A stretch of 64,000 bases of DNA from Prescottella equi (GTDB taxonomy: Bacteria > Actinomycetota > Actinomycetes > Mycobacteriales > Mycobacteriaceae). A program made the translations under genes and the position numbers. Below are positions 30,004 through 39,993 of this stretch, one piece after another; position 1 is the stretch's first letter; every line of letters starts with the position of its first letter. The notes below the pieces were generated by a model. The model was not told where the DNA came from. It saw only the letters and a list, made by a program, of their open reading frames with translations, and searched no databases. The DNA is taken from contig NZ_LWTX01000002.1 in NCBI RefSeq assembly GCF_002094305.1, forward strand, positions 124,001 to 188,000, given 5' to 3'.

Positions 30004-30043
30004 ATCGGGCCCGGTCGGCGCATTCGCGCGGACCGGGCCCGAT
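30004..30043 (+). terminator. Intrinsic terminator after the flavoprotein gene
   Basis: A 13-bp perfect stem ATCGGGCCCGGTC/GACCGGGCCCGAT, with an inner GCGC/GCGC pairing in the loop, is followed by TCTGTT. Confidence 0.75.
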
Positions 30044-30243
30044 TCTGTTCCGGACAGCGATCCGGTAGACTGCATCGAGTTGTCTCGGCGAGGGCGATTC
30101 GCGTAACGCGCTGAATCACCGTGATCGACGCGGCACGGCTTCGATAGAGCAGTTTGCTCCGGCCGTTCGTGTCAGTCCGCCCCCTCGTCGCGACGAACGA
30201 CCGTCAACGAATATCTCACGTGAGTTGTAGGAGCCGTTTCACC

Positions 30244-30837
30244 ATGTCTGACGACAACAAGCTCGTAGCCTCTGTCCGTTCCGAGTTCGGCAAGGGCGCT
30301 GCCCGCCGTGCCCGCCGCGACGGCCAGGTCCCCGCGGTCCTGTACGGCCACGGCACCGACCCGCAGCACCTGAACCTCCCGGCTCGCGAGTTCGCCGCCA
30401 TCCTGCGCGCGCACGGCACCAACGTCGTCATCAACCTGGACATCGACGGCAAGGATCAGCTGGCGCTGACCAAGTCGGTCGTCGTCCACCCGATCCGTCG
30501 CCACATCGAGCACGCCGACCTGCTGATCGTCCAGAAGGGCGAGAAGGTTGCCGTCGAGGTCCCGATCGTCGTCACCGGCACCGCCGCTCCGGGTGCGCTG
30601 GTCACCGAGGAGACCACCACGATCAAGCTCGAGGTCGACGCTCTGGACATCCCCGAGTCCGTCGAGATCTCGGTCGAGGGCGCCGAGGTCGGCACCCAGT
30701 TCCTGGCCGGCGCGGTTGCGCTGCCCAAGGGCGCTACCCTGGCCGACGACGCCGAGCTGCTGCTCGTGAACGTCGTTGCCGCTCAGGCTGCCGAGCCCGC
30801 CGCCGGCGAGGAGACCGAGGCCGAGGCCGAGGCCTGA
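30244..30837 (+). CDS. rplY: 50S ribosomal protein L25 (CTC-type general stress form)
   Basis: 197 residues, ATG with AGGAG upstream. It binds 5S rRNA. The N-terminal L25 domain ([25 protein letters not shown], about 12-36) is followed by the TL5/CTC C-terminal beta domain ([28 protein letters not shown]) and an acidic Glu/Ala tail. The rplY-pth pair is conserved (Rv1015c-Rv1014c). Confidence 0.96.
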   Translation: MSDDNKLVASVRSEFGKGAARRARRDGQVPAVLYGHGTDPQHLNLPAREFAAILRAHGTNVVINLDIDGKDQLALTKSVVVHPIRRHIEHADLLIVQKGEKVAVEVPIVVTGTAAPGALVTEETTTIKLEVDALDIPESVEISVEGAEVGTQFLAGAVALPKGATLADDAELLLVNVVAAQAAEPAAGEETEAEAEA

Positions 30838-30857
30838 TCAGCTCCGCGCTGAACATC

Positions 30858-30897
30858 CAGCGGCGCGTCGATCCCGTTCGGGTTCGACGCGCCGCTG
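30858..30897 (+). terminator. Hairpin between rplY and pth
   Basis: A 14-bp stem CAGCGGCGCGTCGA/TCGACGCGCCGCTG with a 12-nt loop is followed by TTCTGT. It would end or attenuate transcription before pth. Confidence 0.65.
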
Positions 30898-30949
30898 TTC
30901 TGTGAGCACTGTCGTATGAGCACCGTCGCATCGAAAGGACTCCCGAGCA

Positions 30950-31528
30950 GTGAGTGACGACACCGGCACCGCAGTGGTCGTCGGCCTGGGCAACCCGGGA
31001 CCGCAGTACGAGAAGACCCGCCACAACATCGGTTTCATGGTGGCCGACGTCCTCGCCGGCCGCGTGGGCGGAAAGTTCAGCGCCCACAAGCGCAGTGGCG
31101 CCGAGATCGTGCAGACCCGGCTCGTCGGCCGGCAGGTGATCCTCGCCAAGCCCCGCTCGTACATGAACCTGTCGGGTGGCGCGGTGTCCGGGCTGGCCCG
31201 CTTCTTCTCGGTGAAGCCGGAGAACATCGTCGTGATCCACGACGAACTGGACCTCGACTTCGGCACCATCCGGCTCAAGCAGGGCGGCGGCGAGGGCGGC
31301 CACAACGGCCTGCGCTCGATCTCGCAGTCCCTCGGCACCAAGGACTACCTGCGCACCCGCGTCGGCATCGGCCGCCCGCCGGGCCGACAGGATCCCGCCG
31401 ACTACGTGCTCAAGCCGTTCTCCACCGTCGAACGCAAGGAACTCGATCTCGTCTGCGAGGAGGCCGCGGACGCCGTCGAACTGGTGCTGCAGCTCGGACT
31501 CGAGGCGGCGCAGAACCGGCTGCACTGA
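30950..31528 (+). CDS. pth: Peptidyl-tRNA hydrolase
   Basis: 192 residues, GTG start with AAAGGA upstream. It frees tRNA from peptidyl-tRNA released prematurely. The family blocks are [20 protein letters not shown] with the catalytic His (NIGF), [10 protein letters not shown], and [28 protein letters not shown]. In M. tuberculosis the next gene is pks16 (Rv1013); here the formate dehydrogenase/selenium island starts 90 nt downstream. Confidence 0.97.
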   Translation: MSDDTGTAVVVGLGNPGPQYEKTRHNIGFMVADVLAGRVGGKFSAHKRSGAEIVQTRLVGRQVILAKPRSYMNLSGGAVSGLARFFSVKPENIVVIHDELDLDFGTIRLKQGGGEGGHNGLRSISQSLGTKDYLRTRVGIGRPPGRQDPADYVLKPFSTVERKELDLVCEEAADAVELVLQLGLEAAQNRLH

Positions 31529-31618
31529 CGGCCGACCTGCGCATCGGTTGCGAATCCCCGCCTGGTGACGTTGCATGGGTGAGACCACTCGATCGACGGA
31601 GCGGACAGGGAGCAGCCG

Positions 31619-34600
31619 ATGAGTATTCGTGACTTCGCGCAGCGCTGGCCGGTGTGGCAGCAGATCACCGGGACCGACCCGCTCGGTCGCGGCGCGGCCG
31701 CCCAGTCCCGCCGCTCTCTCGAGATCACCCCCCGCACCGAATCGGCCGATCGGGTCGTCAAGAGCGTGTGCCCGTACTGCGCCGTCGGCTGCGGGCAGAA
31801 GATCTACGTCCGCGACGAGAAGGTCGTGCAGATCGAGGGCGATCCGGACAGCCCGATCTCGCGCGGGCGTCTGTGCCCCAAGGGCTCGGCCAGCAAGCAG
31901 CTCGTGACGAACCCCGACCGGGTCACCACCGTGCTGCACCGTCGCCCGTATGCGAGCGAGTGGGAAGAAGTCGACCTGGACACAGCCATGGAGATGGTCG
32001 CCGACCGGGTGCTCGAGTCGCGAGATCAGTTCTGGCAGTGGGAAGACGACGAGGGCCGACGGGTGCGGCGCACGTCCGGTGTCGCGAGCCTCGGCGGCGC
32101 GACGCTGGACAACGAAGAGAACTACCTGATGAAGAAGCTCTACACCGCGCTCGGCGCGATCGAGGTGGAGAATCAGGCCCGTATTTGACACTCCTCCACA
32201 GTTCCCGGTCTGGGAACCTCGTTCGGCCGTGGTGGTGCCACGAACTACCAGCAGGACCTCGTCAACGCGGACTGCATCATCATCCAGGGCTCCAACATGG
32301 CGGAGTGCCACCCCGTCGGTTTCCAGTGGGTGATGGAAGCGAAGCTGCGGGGCGCCAAGGTCATTCACGTGGATCCGCGGTTCACTCGCACCAGCGCGGT
32401 CGCGGATCTGCATGTCCCGGTCCGCGCCGGCTCGGACATCGCGTTCCTGGGTGGGCTCATCAACTACGTGCTGGCCCACGACGCGTACTTCCACGATTAC
32501 GTCGTGGCGTACACGAACGCGCCGATGATCGTCTCCGACGATTTCCGGGACACCGAGGATCTGGCGGGCCTGTTCTCCGGGTTCGACGTGGAGGGCCGGC
32601 AGTACGACACCAGCAGCTGGCAGTACCGGGACGGTGGGTCGCAGTCTCCAGCGGCCGGTGCGCGTGATGCCGAGTCCGGGGAGACCGAGGCGTCCGGCAG
32701 CGGCGGAGCGCTCACCGGAAGCGCGGACGAGGTGCCGCAGCGGGACGACTCGCTGCGGGACCCGCGATGCGTCTTCCAGGTACTCAAGCGGCACTTCGAG
32801 CGGTACACGCCCGAGATGGTCGAGCAGGCGTGCGGTGTTCCGCGCGAAAGCTTCCTCGAGGTGGCCCGGGCGCTGACCGAGAACTCGGGCCGCGACCGGA
32901 CGTCGGCGTTCTGCTACGCGGTGGGCTGGACCCAGCACACCGTCGGCGTGCAGTACATCCGCACGGCATCGATCCTCCAGCTCCTGCTCGGCAACATCGG
33001 CCGGCCGGGTGGCGGGATCATGGCGCTGCGCGGGCACGCGAGCATCCAGGGGTCGACGGACATCCCGACGCTGTACAACCTGCTGCCCGGGTACATCCCG
33101 ATGCCGCACGCGCACAAGCACATCGATCTTGACACCTTCGTCGGCGAAAACGCCGGTGCGAAGGGCTTCTGGGGCAACATGCGCGCGTACACGGTGAGCA
33201 TGCTCAAGTCGTGGTGGGGCGACGCGGCCACGGCCGAGAACGACTTCTGCTTCGACTACCTGCCGCGCCTGACCGGCACGCACGATTCGACGGACACCGT
33301 CGAACGGCAGATCAACGAGGGCGGGGGCGGCTACTTCCTGGTCGGCGAGAACCCCGCGGTGGGCACGGCCAACGCCCGCATGCAGCGGGCCGGCCTGGCG
33401 AATCTCGACTGGCTGGTGGTGCGCGACCTCGCGATGATCGAGAGCGCGACGTTCTGGAAGGACGGGCCGGAGATCGAGACCGGCGAGATGCGGACCGAGG
33501 ACATCGGTACCGAGGTCTTCTTCTTCCCCGCCGCCAACCACGCCGAGAAGCAGGGCAGCTTCACCAATACGCAGCGGCTGCTCCAGTGGCATCGCAAGGC
33601 GCTCGATCCGCCGGGCGACGCCCGCAGCGACCTGTGGTTCTACTTCCATCTGGGTCGCATCCTCAAGGAGAAGCTCGCGGGCTCCACCGACGAGCGTGAT
33701 CGGCCGCTGCTCGATCTCGTGTGGGACTACCCGATGGAGCCCGGCACCGACGAGCCCGACGCGGTCGCGGTCCTGGCCGAGATCAACGGCACCGGCCCCG
33801 ACGGTCAGCCGCTGTCGATGTACACCCAGTTGCGCGACGACGGATCGACCCGCTGCGGGTGCTGGATCTACTGCGGGGTGTACGGCGACGGCGTCAATCA
33901 GGCCGATCGACGCCGGAGCCGGCACGAGCAGGGCCCGGTGGCGCCGGACTGGGGTTGGGCATGGCCGGCGAACCGGCGCGTGCTCTACAACCGGGCCTCG
34001 GCGGATCCCGACGGTAAACCGTGGAGCGAACGCAAGGCGTTCGTGTGGTGGGATCCGGACGCGAACGACGGCGCCGGCCGCTGGACGGGCCACGACGTCC
34101 CGGACTTCGAGGCCGACAAGCCGCCGACGTACCGGGCGCCGGAAGGGGCGACGGCGGAGGACGCGATCAACGGCACCGAGCCGTTCATCATGCAGAACGA
34201 CGGCCGGGCGTGGTTGTACGCGCCGGTGGGCCTGCTGGACGGTCCGATGCCGACGCACTACGAACCACCGGAGTCGCCGCTGCCGAATCCGCTCTATCCG
34301 CAGCAGTCCAACCCTGCTCGGATGCCGCATCCGGGAAAGTTCAACCGCTACAACCCTGCTCACGGTGCGGCGGGCAGCGAGGTGTTCCCGTACATGTTCA
34401 CCACGTACCGCCTCACCGAGCACCACACGGCCGGCGGGATGAGCCGCACGCTGCCGTACCTGTCGGAACTGCAGCCGGAGTTCTTCTGCGAGGTGAGCCC
34501 CGAGCTGGCGGCCGAGCGCGGTCTCGAGAACGGCGGGTGGGCGACGATCGTCACCGCCCGCACGGCGATCGAGGCTCGCGTCCTGGTCACCCACCGGATG

Positions 34601-34861
34601 CAGCCGCTGGTGGTGGACGGTCGACGGCTCCACCAGATCGGGTTGCCGTACCACTGGGGACGGAACGGCATCAGCGTCGGTGACGGCGCCAACGAGCTGC
34701 TGCCGCAGGCGCTGGACCCCAACGTGTCCATCCCGTCCACCAAGGCCACCAGCTGCGACATCCAGCCGGGCCGTCGGCCTCGGGGTCCCGCGCTGCTGGA
34801 GTACGTGGCCGAGTACCGGCGACGCGCCGGCGTGACACCCGAGACAGGAACGGAGCTGTAA
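31619..34861 (+). CDS. fdhG: Formate dehydrogenase catalytic subunit, selenocysteine-containing (UGA read as Sec190)
   Basis: One 1080-residue protein if the TGA at 32186-32188 is read as selenocysteine; conventional translation would split it. The part before the TGA (codons 1-189) has the [4Fe-4S] cluster Cys51, Cys54, Cys58 (CPYCAVGC) and Cys86. The part after it continues in the same frame with HSSTVPGLGTSFGRGGATN, aligning with the V-Sec-HGP...GRG region of E. coli FdnG, so residue 190 is the Mo/W ligand. MGD-binding domains follow to the end. An acidic Ser/Gly/Ala insert lies near residue 345-380. No Tat signal is visible, so the enzyme probably faces the cytoplasm. It is followed by iron-sulfur and membrane subunits. 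Confidence 0.95.
32186..32217 (+). promoter_or_regulatory. Bacterial SECIS element of fdhG
   Basis: Starting at the UGA, 18 nt lead to the apical GGTCT (32207-32211), flanked by a perfect 6-bp stem GTTCCC/GGGAAC. The 18-nt distance and GGUCU loop equal those of the E. coli fdhF SECIS, which SelB binds to deliver Sec-tRNA. Confidence 0.88.
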
Positions 34862-34863
34862 CC

Positions 34864-35810
34864 GTGTCGGACAATCTGTCGAAACTGGGTCGAGCGTTCT
34901 TCGGCCCGGGCGACCCCGCGCGGGAAGCGGGGTACACCGACCCGCCGAGCCGCAAGGGCTTCTTCACCGACACCAGCGTGTGCATCGGGTGCAAGGCCTG
35001 CGAGGTCGCGTGCAAGGAGTGGAACGCCGTCCCCGAGGACGGGCTCGAGCTGACCGGGATGTCGTACGACAACACCGGGGCGCTCGGCGCCTCGACCTGG
35101 CGGCACGTGGCCTTCGTGGAACAGCCGGTGCCGGCCGAGCGACGGCGGGAGACCGTCGATCTGGGGATGCCGGGGACGTCGTTGCCCGGCGCCGACTCCG
35201 ACGTCACCGAACGCACGGACTTCCGCTGGCTCATGGAGTCGGACGTGTGCAAGCACTGCACGCACGCGGCATGTCTGGACGTGTGTCCCACCGGCGCGCT
35301 GTTCCGGACCGAGTTCGGCACCGTCGTGGTGCAGAACGACATCTGCAACGGCTGCGGCTACTGCATCCCGCCTGCCCGTACGGCGTGATCGACCGCCGCG
35401 ACGGCCCCGCCGGGGACCCGGCCGTGGGCCTGGCCCAGAAGTGCACGCTCTGTTACGACCGGCTGTCGGGCGGGATGGAACCGGCGTGCGCGAAGGCGTG
35501 TCCCACGGATTCGATCCAGTTCGGCGATCTGGACGAGTTGCGCGAGCGCGCCGATCTCCGGCTCGCGCAACTGCAGGACGCGGGTGAGTCGACCGCCCAG
35601 CTGTACGGGCGCGACGAGGGCGACGGCGTCGGCGGCACCGGGGCGTTCTTCCTGCTACTGGACGAGCCGGAGGTGTACGGGTTGCCCCCGGACCCGGTGG
35701 TCACCACGCGGGACCTGCCCGGGATGTGGCGGCAGGCCGCGGTCGCGGCTGCCACGCTGCTCGGCGGCGCGGTCGTCGCGTTCGCCGGCCGTCGAAAGGG
35801 ACACCGATGA
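34864..35810 (+). pseudogene. fdhH: Formate dehydrogenase iron-sulfur (beta) subunit with a one-base frameshift
   Basis: GTG start 2 nt after fdhG. Four ferredoxin-type Cys clusters are present: CIGCKACEVACKEWN, CKHCTHAACLDVCP, CNGCGYCI...CP and CTLCYDRLSGG...CAKACP. They would carry electrons from FdhG to the membrane subunit. In the third cluster only five bases lie between the ATC (Ile) and the TGC (Cys) codons near 35366-35375, where six are needed (likely CCGGCC read as CCGCC). The frame stops at 35388, while the rest continues one frame over to 35810 with a C-terminal membrane helix (AAVAAATLLGGAVVAFAG). Either a sequencing/assembly error or a recent mutation. Confidence 0.85.
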
Positions 35811-36799
35811 CCGACCGTACGCAGACACGTCGCCGCGGACGGCGCGGGCGCGGCGAGCAGGCGATGGTGCCCGACGCCAAGTTCGAGAGCTACTACGGCC
35901 GGCCCATCGTGAAGGCGTCGCCGTGGCAGGCGGACATTCCCGCCTACCTCTTCCTCGGCGGGCTGGCCGGCGGTTCGTCACTGCTGGCCGCCGGGGCGGA
36001 TCTGACCGGGCGCCCGCACCAACGGCGTTCCGCCCGGGTGATCGCCCTCGGCGCCATCGTGGCGAGCATGTATGCGCTGATCCACGACCTGGGCCGCCCG
36101 GCCCGGTTCCATCACATGCTCCGCGTCGCCAAGCCGACGTCCCCGATGAGTGTGGGCACGTGGATCCTGTCGCTGTACGGACCGTTCAACGGTCTGGCCG
36201 CGGTCGGCGAGTTCGCGGATCTGCTCCCCCGCCCCATCCGGCGGGGACCGCTGGGCCGGCTGCTGACGTTCGCGACCCGTCCCGCCGGGATCCTGGCCGC
36301 GGTCACCGCGCCCGCGGTGGCGTCGTACACCGCCGTGTTGCTCACCGACACCGCGACGCCCAGTTGGCACGAGGCCAAGCGCGAGTTGCCGTTCGTATTC
36401 GTCGGCAGCGCGGCCGCGGCCGCGGGCGGGGCGGGCCTGCTGACGGCACCGCTCGCCGAGTCCGGACCTGCCCGGCGCCTCGCGGTCGGGGGCGCGGCGC
36501 TCGAACTGGCGGCGTCGCAGATCATGCAGCGGAGCATGGGCATCACAGCCGAACCGCTGCGGACCGGGACCGCGGGTCGTCTGCACTCCGCTGCGACCGC
36601 CCTCACCGCGGGCGGCGCGGTGGGAGCCTTGCTCGGCCGACGCAGCCGCGCGGTGACGGCACTGTCGGGCCTGGCGCTGACCGCGGGATCGGCATGCACG
36701 CGCTTCGCCGTCTTCCACGCCGGGCAGGCCTCGGCACGCGATCCGCGGTACACGGTGGTGCCGCAGCGGGAACGGCGTGCCGCTCAGGCCACGACGTGA
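35807..36799 (+). CDS. NrfD-family membrane subunit of formate dehydrogenase
   Basis: 330 residues, ATG overlapping the beta-subunit stop (ATGA). A basic N-terminus is followed by about eight hydrophobic segments of NrfD/PsrC type, including IPAYLFLGGLAGGSSLLAAGA, DLGRPARFHHMLRVAKPTSPMSVGTWIL and a late CTRFAVFHAG. NrfD subunits pass electrons to menaquinone and bind no heme, unlike the cytochrome b subunit of E. coli FdnI. The 3' end overlaps the convergent selB gene by 16 bp. Confidence 0.9.
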   Translation: MTDRTQTRRRGRRGRGEQAMVPDAKFESYYGRPIVKASPWQADIPAYLFLGGLAGGSSLLAAGADLTGRPHQRRSARVIALGAIVASMYALIHDLGRPARFHHMLRVAKPTSPMSVGTWILSLYGPFNGLAAVGEFADLLPRPIRRGPLGRLLTFATRPAGILAAVTAPAVASYTAVLLTDTATPSWHEAKRELPFVFVGSAAAAAGGAGLLTAPLAESGPARRLAVGGAALELAASQIMQRSMGITAEPLRTGTAGRLHSAATALTAGGAVGALLGRRSRAVTALSGLALTAGSACTRFAVFHAGQASARDPRYTVVPQRERRAAQATT

Positions 36800-38535
36800 C
36801 CGTCCTCCCCCGTCCGGCGGGTCCGCCCCTCTCGGGCGAGGACCTCGAGCAGCGGCATGATCACCCGGCGCGAGGTTCCCAGACGAGTTCGGGCTTCGCT
36901 GGGCGTGAAGGGTTCCGGTAGCTCCCGGAGCGCCTCGACGGCGGCGTCCACCGCCCCGGCCCCGAGCCAGACGCCCCCGCCGAGCGGAGTGACCAGTCCC
37001 GCCCGGGCACAGGCCGCGAGTTCGCGGTGCCCGAGCCCCAGTTCGGCGAGCTCGCCCGCGCTGGGAGCGACGAAGGGCTCGTCCTCCCACCGCTGCTGCA
37101 ATCGGGCGGCCGCCTGCGCGACGGGCTCCGGAAGCCCGGCCTCGGCGTCGCGTCGCACGATCCGGCCGTCGTCCACCGTGAGGGCGTCCGCATGTTCGAG
37201 CACCGCGGCCAGCAGCTGCGGGTCGGGCAATGCGAGCGCTCGACGCGCCGCCTCGCCGGGCAGGCCGGGCGCGAGCGGATGCGTGCGAGCGTGCTCGTCG
37301 ACCAGTTTCCCCAGTCTCTCCGCCGCCGAACGTGCCGTGTCGGGGTCGAGCAGCCAGTCGCCGGGGCCCGCTGTGTCGGGAACACCGGTGACACCCCACG
37401 CCCGCAGATCGCGGGCCCGCGCGAAACCACGTCGGCGCAACTGCGAGCCGACGTCGGGGGCCGCCGCGGCCAGGACCTCGGCGCGCCGACGGGCATCGCC
37501 GCGGCGGCGAAGCTCGGGCGGTGCGGGATCGAGTACCACCGCACCCGACGGGATGAGCCCGGCGTCCGGGTCCCGCAGAATCATCCGGTCACCGATCCGC
37601 AGGGGCAGCGGCTGCTCGAGCGACAACCGGGCGAACGCGTCGGTGAGCGGTCGGACGCGAGCGCCGATCGCGGCGGATCCGCAGTGCACGACGACGTGTT
37701 CCCGCAGCGTTCCGGGCGCCGTCAGCTGCACGTCCACCGTGGCGGTCTCGTACCACCGGTCGGGGGTGAGCAGCGCGTCGCCGCGTGCGATGTCGGAGTT
37801 GGCGACGCCGCGCAGGTTCACCGCCACGCGGGCCGGGGCCGGCACCTCCGCGCGGTCCCGGCCGAGCGACTGCAGGCCCCGCACCACCACGCGGGGCCCG
37901 TTCGCGCCCACGAGCAGCGTGTCGCCGGTCCGCACGGTGCCGGCTCCGAGGGTGCCGGTCACCACGGTGCCTGCCCCACCGATGGTGAACGAGCGGTCGA
38001 CCCACAGCCGTACGTCCGCGTCGACGTCCGCCGCGGGGAGCTCGTTCCCGAGTCGTTCCAGCGCCGAACGCAATTCGCCCATCCCGGAGCCGGTGACGGC
38101 AGAGACCGCCACCGTCGGGATGTGCGCGAGCGACGTTCCGGCCAGCGCCGCCCGCGCCTCCTCGGCCGCCGGCTCGGGGTCGAGCAGGTCGCTGCGGGTG
38201 ATCACGAGCACCCCGTGCCGGACGCCCAACGCGGCGAGCGCGTCCAGGTGCTCCTGGGACTGCGGCATCCAGCCGTCGTCGGCGGCGACGACGAACAACA
38301 CCGCGGGCACCGGGCCCACGCCGGCGAGCATGTTCGGCACGAACCGTCGGTGCCCCGGCACGTCGACGAAGGCGACGGTCCGGCCGTTCGGCAGCGTCGT
38401 GGACGCGAAGCCCAGGTCGATCGTGAGACCGCGGCGGCGTTCCTCGGCCCAGCGGTCCGGTTCCTCGCCGGTGAGCGCACGGATCAGCGTGGATTTGCCG
38501 TGATCGACGTGCCCGGCGGTCGCGACGACGAACAT
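36784..38535 (-). CDS. selB: SelB, selenocysteine-specific elongation factor
   Basis: 583 residues from the ATG at 38535, overlapping the selA stop (TGATG). The GTPase domain has G1 GHVDHGKST (8-16) and G3 DVPGH (58-62), with TRSDLL as the NKXD equivalent. Domains II and III of EF-Tu type follow, then a C-terminal region of winged helices (about 380-583; FTPSEARTRLGTSRRVIMPLLEVL) that binds the SECIS hairpin. It brings Sec-tRNA to the UGA of fdhG. Its stop lies inside the convergent NrfD gene. Confidence 0.97.
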   Translation of the reverse strand: MFVVATAGHVDHGKSTLIRALTGEEPDRWAEERRRGLTIDLGFASTTLPNGRTVAFVDVPGHRRFVPNMLAGVGPVPAVLFVVAADDGWMPQSQEHLDALAALGVRHGVLVITRSDLLDPEPAAEEARAALAGTSLAHIPTVAVSAVTGSGMGELRSALERLGNELPAADVDADVRLWVDRSFTIGGAGTVVTGTLGAGTVRTGDTLLVGANGPRVVVRGLQSLGRDRAEVPAPARVAVNLRGVANSDIARGDALLTPDRWYETATVDVQLTAPGTLREHVVVHCGSAAIGARVRPLTDAFARLSLEQPLPLRIGDRMILRDPDAGLIPSGAVVLDPAPPELRRRGDARRRAEVLAAAAPDVGSQLRRRGFARARDLRAWGVTGVPDTAGPGDWLLDPDTARSAAERLGKLVDEHARTHPLAPGLPGEAARRALALPDPQLLAAVLEHADALTVDDGRIVRRDAEAGLPEPVAQAAARLQQRWEDEPFVAPSAGELAELGLGHRELAACARAGLVTPLGGGVWLGAGAVDAAVEALRELPEPFTPSEARTRLGTSRRVIMPLLEVLAREGRTRRTGEDGHVVA

Positions 38536-39788
38536 CACCGCGCCGCCAGGATCGCCCGATACAGGTCGTCGTCCGCCGACGGGCGGACGGTTCGCAGATC
38601 CAGCAGGCACCGGCCGTCGAGCACTCGGCCGAGCACGGCCGGACGACCCGCGCGCAGCAGGTCCGCGTACGCCGCGGGCAGACTCACCGCCGCGCTGGGC
38701 AGGTCCACCCCCGGCGCTCCGCCGCCACCGACCGTGGCCGCCGAGTCGGCGGCCACCGCGTCGACGCCGGCGCTACGCAGGCGGTCCGCCATCGTCTCGG
38801 CCCGCCGTCGCAGCTCCGCGACATCCGCGGAAAGTGCTGCGGCGGTGGGTGTTTGCGGTCCGCGCAGGGTCGCCTCGAACGCGGCCAGCGTCAGCTTGTC
38901 CACGCGCATCGCACGCGCCAGCGGGTGGCGTCGCAGCCGGTGCACCAGTTCCGCGCGTCCGCCGATCACCCCCGCCTGGGGTCCACCGAGAAGCTTGTCA
39001 CCGCTCGCGGTCACGAGGTCGGCACCGGCCCGCAACGTCGAGGCCATGTCCGGCTCGTCGGGCAATACCGGGTGGCGCGCAAGCAGTCCCGAGCCGATGT
39101 CCACCACGAGCGGGCAGTCGAGGCCCGCGAGGTCGCGGACCGCGACGCTCGACGTGAAGCCGGTGATCCGGAAGTTCGAGGGATGCACCTTCAGGACGAA
39201 CGCCGTCTCCGCGTCTATCGCGCGCACGTAGTCGTCGAGGTGCACCCGGTTGGTGGTGCCCACCTCGCGCAGTCGCGCGCCGGTCGATTCCAGCAGGTCC
39301 GGCAGCCGGAACCCGTCTCCGATCTCCACCATCTCGCCGCGGGCGATGACGATGTTGCGGCGTTCACCGCCGAGAGCCGTGGCGGCCAGCGCCAACGCCG
39401 CCGCGCCGTTGTTGACGATGTGGACGTCCTCGGCGTCGGGCACCGCCGACCGGAGGGCGTCCAGCGCGCCGCGCCCGCGCTTGCCGCGCTGCCCGGACAC
39501 CAGGTCCAGTTCGACATCGTTGGTGCCCGCAGCCAGTTCGAGCGCTCGGACCGCGGCCGTCGACAGCGGCGCCCGGCCGAGGTTGGTGTGCAGCAGCACT
39601 CCGGTCGCGTTGAGCACGGGAGTCAGCGTCACCGGCGTGGCGGGCAGACCGTCGAGCACGACGTCGACGACGCCCTCGGGTGCCAGCAGACCTTGCCGCA
39701 CCTGCTGCTGGGCGGCGCGGATCCCCGCTTTGACGGTCTCGCGGCCCACCGTGTCGATCGCCTCGCGCAACCGCTCGTCCCGGAGCAC
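38535..39788 (-). CDS. selA: SelA, L-seryl-tRNA(Sec) selenium transferase
   Basis: 417 residues from the only canonical start in frame (GTG at 39788). It converts Ser-tRNA(Sec) to Sec-tRNA(Sec) with selenophosphate. PLP binding is at ASGDKLLGGPQAG (Lys265); TNLGRAPLS and VNNGAAALALA are family blocks. The frame stays open upstream and encodes residues resembling the usual SelA N-terminus (DPRRRVPSTDAV), yet has no ATG, GTG or TTG before the in-frame stop. An ATA at 39848 with GTGAGG upstream could be the real start, giving 437 residues. Confidence 0.95.
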   Translation of the reverse strand: MLRDERLREAIDTVGRETVKAGIRAAQQQVRQGLLAPEGVVDVVLDGLPATPVTLTPVLNATGVLLHTNLGRAPLSTAAVRALELAAGTNDVELDLVSGQRGKRGRGALDALRSAVPDAEDVHIVNNGAAALALAATALGGERRNIVIARGEMVEIGDGFRLPDLLESTGARLREVGTTNRVHLDDYVRAIDAETAFVLKVHPSNFRITGFTSSVAVRDLAGLDCPLVVDIGSGLLARHPVLPDEPDMASTLRAGADLVTASGDKLLGGPQAGVIGGRAELVHRLRRHPLARAMRVDKLTLAAFEATLRGPQTPTAAALSADVAELRRRAETMADRLRSAGVDAVAADSAATVGGGGAPGVDLPSAAVSLPAAYADLLRAGRPAVLGRVLDGRCLLDLRTVRPSADDDLYRAILAAR

Positions 39789-39873
39789 CGCGTCGGTGGA
39801 CGGGACGCGCCGGCGCGGATCGGCCTCGCGGGTCTGCTGCTCGGCTATCGCGGTACCTCACTTCTCATGGCTT

Positions 39874-39969
39874 TGGCGGAGGCGGACGGGAATCGAACCC
39901 GCCTGGCCGAGATACTCGGCCACGTCGGTTTTGAAGACCGCGGAGACCACCAGGTGCCCATACGCCTCC
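39874..39969 (-). tRNA. selC: tRNA-Sec (anticodon UCA)
   Basis: 96 nt including an encoded CCA. Acceptor GGAGGCG/CGCCTCC with discriminator G, anticodon loop CTTCAAA (UCA) in the stem CGGT/ACCG, a long variable arm (GGCCGAG/CTCGGCC) and T loop GGTTCGATTCC are seen. The long D stem and extended variable arm are typical of tRNA-Sec. It is upstream of selA-selB on the same strand and 24 bp from the divergent selD start. Confidence 0.96.
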
Positions 39970-39981
39970 GCTGAAAGACCT

Positions 39982-39993
39982 TAGGCTGCCTCC
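39982..39993 (+). promoter_or_regulatory. -10 element of a leaderless selD promoter, nested against selC
   Basis: TAGGCT (39982-39987, TANNNT) lies 6 nt before the selD ATG, the leaderless spacing. The -35 would then fall around 39959-39965, inside the acceptor end of the divergent tRNA-Sec gene. Confidence 0.5.

Noticed and set aside
32186-32188. Nonsense mutation splitting the formate dehydrogenase gene into two
   Set aside because: The codon sits at the known Sec position, is followed by a SECIS, and tRNA-Sec with selA, selB and selD are nearby, so it is a Sec codon rather than a stop.
30734-34654. A 1306-codon open frame on the minus strand opposite fdhG
   Set aside because: It is a shadow of GC-rich codon use. 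Its product is Arg/His/Val-rich with no domain, and the plus strand carries clear family motifs throughout.
35361-35392. Programmed -1 frameshift in the beta subunit
   Set aside because: The required shift is -1, but no X XXY YYZ heptamer or obvious downstream pseudoknot is present at the site. A missing base is the simpler reading.
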